Below, one piece after another: positions 28,376 to 37,688 of a stretch of DNA of 55,795 nt. Location of the stretch: assembly GCA_041695325.1 (NCBI GenBank), contig JBGFRC010000022.1:1-55795 (forward strand), written 5' to 3'. The translations under genes and the position numbers were made by a program. Numbering within the stretch: position 1 is the first letter of the stretch; each line of letters begins with the position of its first letter. This stretch comes from SURF-13 sp041695325. Lineage in GTDB: Bacteria; Pseudomonadota; Gammaproteobacteria; SURF-13. The notes beneath the pieces were generated by a model that had not been told where the DNA came from, made no database searches, and saw only the letters and a program-made list of their open reading frames with translations.

Positions 28376-29090
28376 GAGTCGGTCTGCGCGGAAGATTTAA
28401 CGGGGCTTAAAGCTGTGTACCGAAGCTGCGGATGCACACGCAAGTGTGCGTGGTAGAGGAGCGTTCTGTAGGCCTGCGAAGGTGTGTCGAAAGGCATGCT
28501 GGAGGTATCAGAAGTGCGAATGCTGACATGAGTAGCGATAATGCGGGCGAAAAACCCGCACGCCGAAAGCCCAAGGTTTCCTGCGCAACGTTAATCGGCG
28601 CAGGGTGAGTCGGTCCCTAAGGCGAGGCCGAAAGGCGTAGTCGATGGAAGACAGGTTAATATTCCTGTACTTCATGCTATTGCGATGGGGGGACGGAGGA
28701 GGCTAGATCAGCCGGAGATTGGTTGTTCCGGTTTAAGGTGGTAGGCAGGGGACTTAGGCAAATCCGGGTCCTCGTTAATGCCGAGAACTGATGACGACTT
28801 CACCGCTTCGGCGGTGAGGGAAGTGATTGATGCCACGCTTCCAGGAAAAGCCCCTAAGCTTCAGATAGCATGAAACCGTACCGCAAACCGACACAGGTGG
28901 GCAAGGAGAGAATCCTAAGGCGCTTGAGAGAACTCGGGTGAAGGAACTAGGCAAATTGACACCGTAACTTCGGAAGAAGGTGTGCCTCTTTGAGTGAAGG
29001 ACTTGCTCCGTAAGCTCGAAGAGGTCGCAGTGATCAGGTAGCCGCGACTGTTTATTAAAAACACAGCACTCTGCAAACACGAACGTGGAC

Positions 29091-29125
<35 letters not shown>

Positions 29126-29160
29126 TAATTGATGGGGTCAGCCGCAAGGCGAAGCCCTTG

Positions 29161-29207
<47 letters not shown>

Positions 29208-29833
29208 TAACTAACGCGCTAGCCTTAGTAAAACCGAACTATATGCGGGAAACTCCTCAAAAACTGTTCGATACTCGTCTCTGGACAGAGGCAGTAAAAA
29301 TTCGACAGACACGGGGACAATCCGCAGGGAAGACCTGATTGCCTCAGGAACCCTCAGAGACTTTATGTTCGGGAGCATTCAATGAAGCTTGATCCACAGT
29401 GGATTACAGGTTTTGTGGACGGAGAAGGCTGCTTTCATGTGGGAATTAACCCTCACAAGGAAATGACAGCTGGTTTTCAGGTGTTACCTGAATTCACCGT
29501 TGTGCAACACAAACGCGATGTGCAAATTTTGCATGCTCTGAAAGATTATTTCGGTTGCGGAGTGGTTCGAGTAAACCACGGCGACCGAATGGCTTACAGG
29601 GTGCGCGGCCAGAAGCATTTGCTGGAGCATATCGTTCCATTTTTCATCAAGCATCCGCTGAAAACCAAAAAGAACGTTGATTTCCTGAAGTTCAGGGACA
29701 TTGTTCTGATGATGGAGGCGGATATTCATCTAACAGTAGAGGGCGTGGAGCAAATCCGTGCCATTGCTGCCAAAATGAATAGAGGATGTTTAAGATAAAG
29801 TCCGACTTTTCTGGAAACAGACAAGACTAATCG
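29208..29833 (+). ncRNA. Group I self-splicing intron in 23S rRNA, insertion site L1931
   Basis: The 5' exon ends CTAAGGT and the 3' exon begins AGCGAAA, i.e. after E. coli position U1931. The 5' exon's last base is U and the intron's last base is G, as the class requires. The guide GCCTTAG (29222-29228) pairs with exon CTAAGGT (P1, with a G-U wobble at the splice site). CGCT (29217-29220) pairs with the 3' exon AGCG (P10). Core elements: Q-like AATCCGCAGGG (29319), R-like CTCAGAGACTTTATG (~29353) and S-like AAGATAAAGTCCG (29792). P7 forms as ACTTTAT / ATAAAGT. The peripheral loop between R and S holds the LAGLIDADG gene. Confidence 0.92.
29382..29798 (+). CDS. LAGLIDADG homing endonuclease encoded in the 23S intron
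   Basis: 138 aa, one LAGLIDADG motif (WITGFVDGEGCFHV, catalytic acid D13), so it should act as a homodimer like I-CreI. Downstream EFTVVQHKRDVQILHALKDYFGCG fits the single-motif rRNA-intron group. The reading frame is intact. It starts after the R/P7 strand, and its last codons and TAA (29796-29798) overlap the S/P7 core, so protein and ribozyme share sequence. It probably cuts intron-less 23S genes at the 1931 region and may also assist folding (maturase), which is inference. The codon pattern is less GC-rich than the chromosomal genes. Confidence 0.92.
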   Translation: MKLDPQWITGFVDGEGCFHVGINPHKEMTAGFQVLPEFTVVQHKRDVQILHALKDYFGCGVVRVNHGDRMAYRVRGQKHLLEHIVPFFIKHPLKTKKNVDFLKFRDIVLMMEADIHLTVEGVEQIRAIAAKMNRGCLR

Positions 29834-29880
<47 letters not shown>

Positions 29881-30142
29881 CGATGGCTATACTGTCTCTA
29901 CCCGAGACTCAGCGAAGTTGAATTCGCTGTGAAGATGCGGCGTACCCGCGGCAAGACGGAAAGACCCCGTGCACCTTTACTACAACTTTACACTGGACTT
30001 TGAGCCTGTCTGTGTAGGATAGGTGGGAGGCTTTGAGGCGCGGCCGCCAGGTCGCGTGGAGCCAACCTTGAAATACCACCCTGGCAGTTTCGAGGTTCTA
30101 ACCTGCGCCCGTGATCCGGGCGGGGGACAGTGTATGGTGGGT

Positions 30143-30184
<42 letters not shown>

Positions 30185-30288
30185 TGCAAAGGTGCCCTCA
30201 GCGCGGTCGGAAATCGCGCAATGCGTGCAATGGCATAAGGGCGCTTAACTGCGAGACAGACAAGTCGAGCAGGTGCGAAAGCAGGTCA

Positions 30289-30362
<74 letters not shown>

Positions 30363-30388
30363 TCCTCCCAAGAGTTCATATCGACGGG

Positions 30389-30431
<43 letters not shown>

Positions 30432-30432
30432 T

Positions 30433-30469
<37 letters not shown>

Positions 30470-30547
30470 TGGTACGCGAGCTGGGTTTAGAACGTCGTGA
30501 GACAGTTCGGTCCCTATCTGCCGTGGGCGCTGGAGATTTGAGAGGAT

Positions 30548-30579
<32 letters not shown>

Positions 30580-30635
30580 TACCTCTGGTGTACCGGTTGT
30601 CATGCCAATGGCACTGCCGGGTAGCTATGTACGGA

Positions 30636-30673
<38 letters not shown>

Positions 30674-30928
30674 CTCAAGATTAGATCTCCCGGGAGTTTA
30701 ACTCCCCTGAAGGTCCGTCGAAGACTACGACGTTGATAGGCTCCATGTGTAAGCGCAGTAATGCGTTGAGCTAAGGAGTACTAATTGACCGTGCGGCTTG
30801 ACCTTATAACACCCAAGCAGTCTGTTATGTTTCGAGCGGACGCTGGAGTTAGAGTCAAGACATTTGTGCATCACCCAAGCCTTGTACAACTTCCCGATTT
30901 TTTTGCCGGATGCTCCGGCAAGCCAGTT

Positions 30929-31046
30929 TGCCTGGCGGTCATAGCGAACGTGAACCACCCGATCCCATTCCGAACTCGGAAGTGAAAGCGTTCTGCGCCG
31001 ATGATAGTGTGGGAGATCCTATGCGAAAGTAGGTCACCGCCAGGCT
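30929..31046 (+). rRNA. rrf: 5S ribosomal RNA
   Basis: TGCCTGGCGG at the 5' end pairs with CGCCAGGC at the 3' end. The internal CGAACTCGGAAGTGAAA and GATAGTGTGGG are canonical. Termini are approximate. A small hairpin (TTGCCGGA / TCCGGCAA) precedes it. Confidence 0.95.
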
Positions 31047-31058
31047 TTTATACCCCAG

Positions 31059-31088
31059 CCCCTGCAAGGAAACTTGCAGGGGTTTTTT
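31059..31088 (+). terminator. Intrinsic terminator of the rrn operon
   Basis: CCCCTGCAAG pairs perfectly with CTTGCAGGGG around a GAAA loop and is followed by six T. Confidence 0.95.
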
Positions 31089-31104
31089 GTTGTATGCTCA
31101 ACAA

Positions 31105-31653
31105 ATGGTTTTCATCCGCCCGCCTACGGTGAGAAAAACCGTAATGGGAATACTGCTGGGAGCGCTTGCCGTTGTCGTGGCCTTGGGGCTGTATTGGCTT
31201 TACATCGGGCTACAACTGCCGCCGATACACGACATCAGCACCGACACGGACAATCCGCCGCGCTTTGCGGCGGCGCTGGCGCTGCGCGGCCCCAACGACA
31301 ACCCGGCGGAATATGGTGGTGCGGCGATTGCGGAACAGCAGCACAGAGCCTATCCGCAGATCAGGCCCGTGCTGCTTGCCTTGAGCCGGGACGCGGCCTA
31401 TGGGCGCGCGCTGGCGGCGGCGCAACAAATGGGCTGGGAGATAGTGGACGCGAACGCCGTGGAAGGCCGCATCGAGGCCGTGGCGCGGACTTTCTGGCTG
31501 CGTTTTGAGGATGATGTGGCAATGCGCGTTACCGAGACGCCGGGCGGAAGCCGCGTGGACGCGCGCTCGGCCTCCCGCGTCGGGCGGCATGACTTCGGCG
31601 CAAACGCCAAGCGCCTGACGGCCTACCTCGGCAGACTTAAGGCCGCTGAATAA
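31105..31653 (+). CDS. DUF1499 domain protein with N-terminal membrane anchor
   Basis: 182 aa from ATG 31105. ATG 31144 (MGILLGALAVVVALGLYW) is an equally plausible start with GGTGAG ahead of it; the earlier in-frame TTG codons lie in the rrn terminator. One transmembrane helix is followed by a DUF1499 domain (the W-rich RTFWLRFEDDVAMRV segment and DARSASRVGRHDFGANAKR motif). The function of the family is unknown. It stands alone between the rrn terminator and the convergent rpsT. Confidence 0.82.
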   Translation: MVFIRPPTVRKTVMGILLGALAVVVALGLYWLYIGLQLPPIHDISTDTDNPPRFAAALALRGPNDNPAEYGGAAIAEQQHRAYPQIRPVLLALSRDAAYGRALAAAQQMGWEIVDANAVEGRIEAVARTFWLRFEDDVAMRVTETPGGSRVDARSASRVGRHDFGANAKRLTAYLGRLKAAE

Positions 31654-31660
31654 AAGCGGA

Positions 31661-31936
31661 TTATGCGGGAGCGACGGAGAGGGCGCGCAGGCGAATATTG
31701 AGACGCCTTTTGTGGCGAGCAGCCTTGTTTTTGTGGATGAGGCCTTTGCGCGCCATGGCGTCCAGGGTGGAAACGGCCTGCTTATAAGCCGCGCCGGCTT
31801 CGGCCTTGTTGCCGGCGCTCAAGGCCTGGACGGCCTTTTTAACGTCGGTACGCATCCGTGAGCGCTGAGCGGCGTTCAGTTGACGATGCTTTTCCGCCTG
31901 TCGGGCGCGCTTTTTTGCTTGGGCGGTATTGGCCAA
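31661..31936 (-). CDS. rpsT: 30S ribosomal protein S20
   Basis: 91 aa, lysine- and arginine-rich (ANTAQAKKRARQAEKHRQ, HKNKAARHKRRLN). It binds 16S rRNA early in assembly. The start is TTG, with AGGAG 7 bases upstream. A UUG start is also used by E. coli rpsT, where weak initiation takes part in autoregulation. It is divergent from murJ. Confidence 0.96.
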   Translation of the reverse strand: MANTAQAKKRARQAEKHRQLNAAQRSRMRTDVKKAVQALSAGNKAEAGAAYKQAVSTLDAMARKGLIHKNKAARHKRRLNIRLRALSVAPA

Positions 31937-32118
31937 GGTAGTGCTCCTGATTCGATAAATTATTAATTATCCTATTTTTTGCCGCCCCAGGTCAATGGCA
32001 GGATGCGCCGGAATGGGCTGGAGTGGCGTGGTGGCCTCTGCGGCGCGAATCCGCGATAATGGAAAATATTTTGGATATATAAACACCAGAGCAATCCTCC
32101 CTTTGAAAGGCCGGCCCC

Positions 32119-33678
32119 CTGAGTAAGCATCTGTTAAAGTCCACCGCCACAGTCGGCGCGATGACTATGGTCTCGCGCATATTGGGACTCGTGCGCGACA
32201 TGGTGATTGCGCGCCTGTTCGGCGCGGGCAGCGGGGCGGACGCCTTTTTCGTCGCGTTCCGCATCCCCAATTTCTGGCGCCGCCTGTTTGCCGAGGGCGC
32301 GTTTTCGCAGGCCTTTGTGCCGGTGCTGTCGGAGTACAAGACCCGGCGCTCGCACGACGAGGTGCGCGCGCTGGTGGACGATGTGGCGGGCGTGCTGGCG
32401 GGCGTGCTGTTCGCCGTGACGCTGATCGGCGTGATCGCCGCCCCCCTGTTGGTTATAATCTTTGCCCCCGGATTTCTGGATGAGCCGGAGCGCTACGATC
32501 TGACCGTGGCGATGCTGCGGATCACCTTCCCCTATCTGCTGTTTGTCTCGCTCGCGGCGCTGGCGAGCGCCATGCTGAACAGCTACGGCGGGTTCGCGGT
32601 GCCGGCCTTCACCCCCGTGTTTCTGAATCTGGCCATGATCGGCGCCGCCGTCTGGCTCAGTCCCCATCTTGCGCATCCGGTCACCGCTTTGGCGTGGGGC
32701 GTGTTTCTCGGCGGTTTGCTGCAATTGCTGTTTCAACTGCCCTATCTCAAGCGCCTGCGGCTGTTACCGCGTTTGCGCTGGGGCTGGCAGGACGAAGGCG
32801 TGCGGCGCATCGTTAAATTGATGGTGCCCGCGATCTTCGGCGTGTCGGTGACGCAGATCAATCTGCTGTTCGATACCCTCATCGCCTCGCTGCTGGTCGC
32901 GGGCAGCGTGTCGTGGCTGTATTACTCGGATCGCCTGGTGGAATTTCCGCTCGGCGTATTCGGCATTGCGCTCGCCACCGTGATGCTGCCCAACCTGTCC
33001 CAGGAACACGCGCGCGCCTCTCCGGAAAGATTCTCGCACACCCTGGACTGGGCGCTGCGCTGGGTATTGCTCATCGGCGCCCCCGCGACCGCTGGCCTGG
33101 TGCTGCTGGCGGGGCCGATGCTGGCCACGCTGTTTCATTACGGTGAGTTTTCCGCCCATGACGTGAGGATGTCGAGCTACAGCTTGATGGCCCTCGCTGC
33201 AGGGCTGCTGGGTTACATTTCAATTAAAATATTCGCGCCCGCGTTTTACGCGCGCCAGGACACGCGCACGCCGGTGCGTATCGGCGTCATCGCCATGCTC
33301 ACCAACATGGCGCTTAACGTACTGCTTGCGTTTCCGCTGTCCACTGTCGGCATGGGCCACGCTGGCATTGCGCTTGCCACCGCGCTCGCTGCGTTTCTCA
33401 ACGCCGGGCTGCTGTACCGCGCGCTGCGCAGGCAGGCGATCTATCAGCCGCAGCCGGGTTGGCGCGGCTTTGCGCTGCGCGTGCTGGGCGCGAACGTGGC
33501 GATGGGGCTCATATTATGGACGGGGGCCGGGGAGCTTGCGCGCTGGCTGGATGCAAGCGCCGGCTCGCGCGCCGGATATCTTGCGCTGCTGGTGGCGGGT
33601 GGGGCTGCGGTGTATCTCGCCGCGCTGTGGCTCTGCGGTGTGCGTTTCAGAACATTGCTGGAGAAGCCCGCGCAGTGA
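32119..33678 (+). CDS. murJ: Lipid II flippase MurJ (non-canonical CTG start proposed)
   Basis: 519 aa from CTG 32119. Reading from there gives (M)SKHLLKSTATVGAMTMVSR, the family's N-terminus. The first ATG (32161) would remove 14 conserved residues. GAAAGG lies 8 bases before the CTG. The 14 transmembrane MVF-fold segments include the conserved SRILGLVRDMVIARLFGAG and GADAFFVAFRIPNFWRRLFAEGAFS-type residues, in parts. It exports lipid-linked peptidoglycan precursor across the inner membrane. ribF follows after 10 bp. Confidence 0.92.
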   Translation: MSKHLLKSTATVGAMTMVSRILGLVRDMVIARLFGAGSGADAFFVAFRIPNFWRRLFAEGAFSQAFVPVLSEYKTRRSHDEVRALVDDVAGVLAGVLFAVTLIGVIAAPLLVIIFAPGFLDEPERYDLTVAMLRITFPYLLFVSLAALASAMLNSYGGFAVPAFTPVFLNLAMIGAAVWLSPHLAHPVTALAWGVFLGGLLQLLFQLPYLKRLRLLPRLRWGWQDEGVRRIVKLMVPAIFGVSVTQINLLFDTLIASLLVAGSVSWLYYSDRLVEFPLGVFGIALATVMLPNLSQEHARASPERFSHTLDWALRWVLLIGAPATAGLVLLAGPMLATLFHYGEFSAHDVRMSSYSLMALAAGLLGYISIKIFAPAFYARQDTRTPVRIGVIAMLTNMALNVLLAFPLSTVGMGHAGIALATALAAFLNAGLLYRALRRQAIYQPQPGWRGFALRVLGANVAMGLILWTGAGELARWLDASAGSRAGYLALLVAGGAAVYLAALWLCGVRFRTLLEKPAQ

Positions 33679-33688
33679 GCGGCTTGAT

Positions 33689-34609
33689 ATGGAACTGATA
33701 CGCGGCATGCACAATCTGCGCGCGCGGCACCGCGGCTGTGTCGCCACCATCGGCAACTTCGACGGCGTGCATCTGGGGCATCAGTTGGTGCTGGGCCAGT
33801 TGGCTGAGAAGGCCGCTGAGCTGGGGTTGCCCGCCACCGTGATTATCTTTGAGCCTCAGCCGCGGGAATTTTTTGCGCGCGACGAGGCGCCCGCGCGGCT
33901 CACCCGGTTTCGTGAGAAAATACAGGTGCTCATACGCTATTCGGTGCAGCGCGTGCTGTGCCTGCGCTTCGACGATAAGCTCGCGCATACGCCGCCGGAG
34001 GCGTTTGTCCAGGGATTGCTGGTAGAGGGTTTGGCGGTGCGGCATCTGGTGGTGGGCGACGATTTCCGCTTCGGATACCGGCGGCAGGGGAATTTCAGCC
34101 TGCTGCAACAGGCCGGGGCGCGGTATGGATTTCACGTGGTGGCGATGCATACCTACAGCGTGGACGGCGTTCGTGTCAGCAGCACGCGCGTGCGCGAGGC
34201 GCTGGCGCAGGGCGATTTGAGGGCCGCACAGAAATGGCTGGGGCGCCCGTATCGCATGTCGGGACGCGTGGCGCGCGGCGACCAACGCGGACGCGCACTG
34301 GGCTTTCCCACCGCGAACATCCATGTGCACCGCATGGTAAGCCCGCTGACGGGCGTGTTCGCGGTCGAAGTGTACGGACTGGAGCGCGAGCCACTTCCGG
34401 CCGTGGCCAACGTCGGCACCCGCCCCAGCGTGGACGGCACGCGCTGTTTGCTGGAGGTGCATGTGCTCGATTTCGACCGGGACATTTACGGACGCCACGT
34501 GCAGGTGGAGTTTTTGCACAAGCTGCGCGATGAAAGGCGTTTTGCAACATTGGATGAGTTGCGCAAAGCCATTGCCCATGATTGCGAACAGGCGCGCGCG
34601 TTTTTATGA
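33689..34609 (+). CDS. ribF: Bifunctional riboflavin kinase / FAD synthetase
   Basis: 306 aa from ATG 33689 (MELIRGMHNLRARHRG), which gives the normal family length; the frame extends further upstream over murJ but without support. The N-terminal adenylyltransferase domain has the nucleotidyl motif IGNFDGVHLGHQLVL. The C-terminal kinase domain has GDQRGRALGFPTANI and the SVDGTRCLLEVHVLDFD blocks. It makes FMN and FAD. The neighbour order murJ-ribF-ileS-lspA is common in gammaproteobacteria. Confidence 0.94.
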   Translation: MELIRGMHNLRARHRGCVATIGNFDGVHLGHQLVLGQLAEKAAELGLPATVIIFEPQPREFFARDEAPARLTRFREKIQVLIRYSVQRVLCLRFDDKLAHTPPEAFVQGLLVEGLAVRHLVVGDDFRFGYRRQGNFSLLQQAGARYGFHVVAMHTYSVDGVRVSSTRVREALAQGDLRAAQKWLGRPYRMSGRVARGDQRGRALGFPTANIHVHRMVSPLTGVFAVEVYGLEREPLPAVANVGTRPSVDGTRCLLEVHVLDFDRDIYGRHVQVEFLHKLRDERRFATLDELRKAIAHDCEQARAFL

Positions 34610-34690
34610 AAGACAGATACAAGACACAAGATACAAGATACAAGTAAAAGCCCATTTTTTGGTGTTTGTATCTTTTCTTTTGTATCTGCT
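34610..34690 (+). repeat. GATACAAGA-family palindrome after ribF
   Basis: The left arm has AGATACAAG, ACACAAG and two further GATACAAG units. The right arm reads TTTGTATCTTTTCTTTTG and TATCTGCTT. Together they form a long imperfect hairpin starting at the ribF stop and could work as a terminator or mRNA end. Confidence 0.6.
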
Positions 34691-34850
34691 TTAAGGAAAC
34701 TCTGATTAATTCAGAGTTTCCGTGCGGCACAGGGATGTGCCGCCCTCTTTCAAATACAGAAGTATTTGAAAGAGGAAGAAAAGCCAAAACTTTGTTTTGG
34801 CTTTTCGTGCTCTGAGAAGTCCAGGATGGACTTATTCAGAGCTTCATTAA
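34691..34850. repeat. Family-1 tandem-hairpin MITE-like element, copy C (most complete)
   Basis: Five perfect or near-perfect stems in a row: GGAAACTCTGA / TCAGAGTTTCC; GCGGCACA / TGTGCCGC; CTCTTTCAAATAC / GTATTTGAAAGAG; AAAAGCCAAAAC / GTTTTGGCTTTT; GCTCTGA with AAGTCC / GGACTT and TCAGAGC. Ends TTAAGGAAACTCTGA and TCAGAGCTTCATTAA match the IS630-segment ends. It stops 9 bp before the ileS start codon. Confidence 0.8.
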
Positions 34851-34859
34851 GAGACTATT

Positions 34860-37688
34860 GTGACCGACTACAAAACAACATTGAATTTGCCGCAGACGGA
34901 TTTTCCCATGAAGGCGAATCTCCCCGCGCGCGAGCCGGAGACGGTGCGCCGGTGGGAGGAGACGGGTTTGTATGCCAAACTGCGCGCGTTAAGAAAGGGA
35001 AGCGGGAAATTCGTGCTGCACGACGGCCCGCCCTATGCCAACGGCGAAATCCATATCGGCCACGCGGTGAATAAAATCCTCAAGGACATCATCGTCAAAA
35101 GCAAAACCCTGAGCGGCTATGACGCGCCCTATGTGCCGGGTTGGGATTGCCACGGCCTGCCCATCGAGCTGATGGTGGAGAAAAAAGTGGGGCGGGTGGG
35201 CGTCAAGGTGGACGCGAAAACGTTCCGCAAGGCGTGCCGCGACTACGCCGCGAAGCAGGTGGAAAGCCAGCGCGAAGACTTCAAGCGTCTGGGCGTGATC
35301 GGCGACTGGGAGCGCCCCTATCTCACCATGGATTTCAAATTCGAGGCAGACATCATCCGCAGCCTCGGCCGCATCATCGCCAACGGCCACGTGCACCGGG
35401 GCTATAAGCCGGTGCACTGGTGCGTGGACTGCGGCTCGGCGCTGGCCGAGGCGGAAGTGGAATACGAAGACAAAATCTCGCCCGCCATTGACGTGCGTTT
35501 CGCGGTGCTGGATGACGAAGCCTTTATGGCGCGCTGCCAGCATGCGTCTGGCGTGGAGGGCGCGGGGCCGCTCAGCGTAGTGATCTGGACCACGACGCCG
35601 TGGACCTTGCCCGCCAATCAGGCGGTGGCGCTGAATCCCGATCTGGATTACGTTGTCGTGCAGTGTAAGTCAGAACACGGCGTGGAGCGCCTGCTCATCG
35701 CCGAGGCGCTGCTCAAAGACGCCATGGCGCGTTACGGCATCGAGGATTACCGGGTGCTGGCCGCTTGCCGCGGCGCCGATCTTGACGGCGTCAAGCTGCA
35801 ACACCCGTTTTATGCGCGTGAAGTGCCCATCGCGCTCGGCGTGCACGTGACCACCGAGGCGGGCACCGGCGCGGTGCACATCGCGCCCGGCCACGGCCAG
35901 GACGACTACGTGGTAGGCCAGCGCTGCGGTTTGCCGGTGGAGTGTCCGGTGGGCGATGACGGCAAGTTTCTGCCCGGCACGCAATTGTTTGCCGGCATGC
36001 ACGTAGCGCAGGCCAATAACGAGGTGATCGAGGTGCTCAAAGCGCGCGGCGCGTTGCTGCATGAGCACGCGCTGCGTCACAGCTATCCGCATTGCTGGCG
36101 CCACCGTACGCCGGTCATCTTCCGCGCCACGCCACAGTGGTTCATCGGCATGGAGCAGAAGGGTTTGCGCGCTGCCGCGCTGTACGCCATCGAACACACG
36201 CGCTGGATACCGGGCTGGGGCAGGGCGCGCATCGCGGGCATGGTGGCGGGGCGCCCCGACTGGTGCATTTCGCGCCAGCGCACCTGGGGCGTGCCCATTC
36301 CCTTGTTCGTGCACAAGCAGACCGGGAAGCTGCATCCTGATACGCAGGTGCTGATTGAAAAGGTGGCGGTGCGGGTCGAGCAAGGCGGCATGGACGCCTG
36401 GTTCGATCTCGATACCGGAGAGCTGCTGGGCAATGATGCGGCGCACTATGCGAAGACCAGCGACACGCTGGATGTATGGTTCGACTCCGGGGTGACGCAC
36501 GACTGTGTGCTGGAGCGGCGCGCGGAGCTGAACGGCGTGCCGGCGGATTTGTATCTGGAAGGCTCGGACCAGCATCGCGGCTGGTTCCAGTCCTCGCTCC
36601 TCACCTCGGTGGCGATGCGCGGCAGCGCGCCGTATAAATCGGTGCTCACGCACGGCTTCACGGTGGACGCCAAGGGCGAGAAGATGTCCAAGTCCAGGGG
36701 CAACGTGGTCGCGCCGCAACAGGTCGCCGATACGCTGGGCGCGGATATTTTACGGCTGTGGGTCGCCGCCACCGATTACCGCGGCGAGATGTGCGTGTCG
36801 GATGAAATCCTGAAACGCGCCGCCGACGCCTACCGTCGCTTGCGCAATACCGCGCGCTTTCTGCTTGCCAATTTGCATGACTTTGACCCGGGCAAGGACA
36901 AGGTGGACGCCAAAGACATGCTGGAGCTGGATCGCTGGGCGGTGGAGTGCGCGCGCCGTTTGCAAGAAGAAATCATCAAGGCATATAACGATTTCGAATT
37001 TCATGTGATCTACCAGAAGCTGCACAATTTCTGCACCGTGGAGATGGGCGCGTTTTATCTGGACATCATCAAGGACCGCCAATACACCACGCGGAAAAAC
37101 AGCCGCGTGCGCCGTTCCGCGCAGACCGCGATCTGCCACATCATCGAGGCGATGGCGCGCTGGTTTGCGCCCATCATGAGCTTCACCGCCGAGGAGATTT
37201 GGCGCCACTTGCCGGGTACGCGCAAAGAGTCGGTGCTGCTGGAAACCTGGTATGACGGCCTGGTTTCCCTGGACGGCGCGGAGCTGGACGCGAAAGCCTG
37301 GGAGCAAATCATCCGCGCGCGCGCAGCGGTGAGTAAGGAGCTGGAAACACTGCGCGCGGCGGGGGACATCGGTTCATCGCTCGACGCGGAAGTGGATATC
37401 TACTGCACCCCGGAATGGCATACACCACTGGCGCTGTTGCACGATGAGCTGAGGTTTGTTTTGATTACTTCGGATGCCCGCATCCACGCTCCTGACTGGA
37501 AGCCGGTGGACTTGACGCAAGAGGCCGAAAAAGGCCTGTGGATCAGGGTGACGCCTTCAGTGCACTCAAAATGCGTGCGCTGCTGGCATCATCGCGCCGA
37601 TGTAGGCGCAAACGGCGAACACCCGGAAATCTGTCTGCGCTGTGTGGAAAATGTTATTGGAAACGGGGAAACAAGGCGCTATGCGTGA
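34860..37688 (+). CDS. ileS: Isoleucyl-tRNA synthetase
   Basis: 942 aa from GTG 34860 (MTDYKTTLNLPQTDFPM). HIGH motif is at 65-68 and KMSKS is in KGEKMSKSRGNVV. The CP1 editing domain includes WTTTPWTLPANQA. The C-terminal zinc finger cysteines are CVRC and CLRC. It charges tRNA-Ile, the isoacceptor whose GAT gene lies in the rrn spacer. The start is only 9 bp from repeat copy C, whose right end supplies the leader (TTAAGAG as a weak SD). lspA overlaps by one base (TGATG). Confidence 0.96.
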   Translation: MTDYKTTLNLPQTDFPMKANLPAREPETVRRWEETGLYAKLRALRKGSGKFVLHDGPPYANGEIHIGHAVNKILKDIIVKSKTLSGYDAPYVPGWDCHGLPIELMVEKKVGRVGVKVDAKTFRKACRDYAAKQVESQREDFKRLGVIGDWERPYLTMDFKFEADIIRSLGRIIANGHVHRGYKPVHWCVDCGSALAEAEVEYEDKISPAIDVRFAVLDDEAFMARCQHASGVEGAGPLSVVIWTTTPWTLPANQAVALNPDLDYVVVQCKSEHGVERLLIAEALLKDAMARYGIEDYRVLAACRGADLDGVKLQHPFYAREVPIALGVHVTTEAGTGAVHIAPGHGQDDYVVGQRCGLPVECPVGDDGKFLPGTQLFAGMHVAQANNEVIEVLKARGALLHEHALRHSYPHCWRHRTPVIFRATPQWFIGMEQKGLRAAALYAIEHTRWIPGWGRARIAGMVAGRPDWCISRQRTWGVPIPLFVHKQTGKLHPDTQVLIEKVAVRVEQGGMDAWFDLDTGELLGNDAAHYAKTSDTLDVWFDSGVTHDCVLERRAELNGVPADLYLEGSDQHRGWFQSSLLTSVAMRGSAPYKSVLTHGFTVDAKGEKMSKSRGNVVAPQQVADTLGADILRLWVAATDYRGEMCVSDEILKRAADAYRRLRNTARFLLANLHDFDPGKDKVDAKDMLELDRWAVECARRLQEEIIKAYNDFEFHVIYQKLHNFCTVEMGAFYLDIIKDRQYTTRKNSRVRRSAQTAICHIIEAMARWFAPIMSFTAEEIWRHLPGTRKESVLLETWYDGLVSLDGAELDAKAWEQIIRARAAVSKELETLRAAGDIGSSLDAEVDIYCTPEWHTPLALLHDELRFVLITSDARIHAPDWKPVDLTQEAEKGLWIRVTPSVHSKCVRCWHHRADVGANGEHPEICLRCVENVIGNGETRRYA

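Noticed and set aside
31087..31104. TTG starts for the DUF1499 gene inside the rrn terminator
   Set aside because: They would place initiation within the terminator T-run without a ribosome-binding site.
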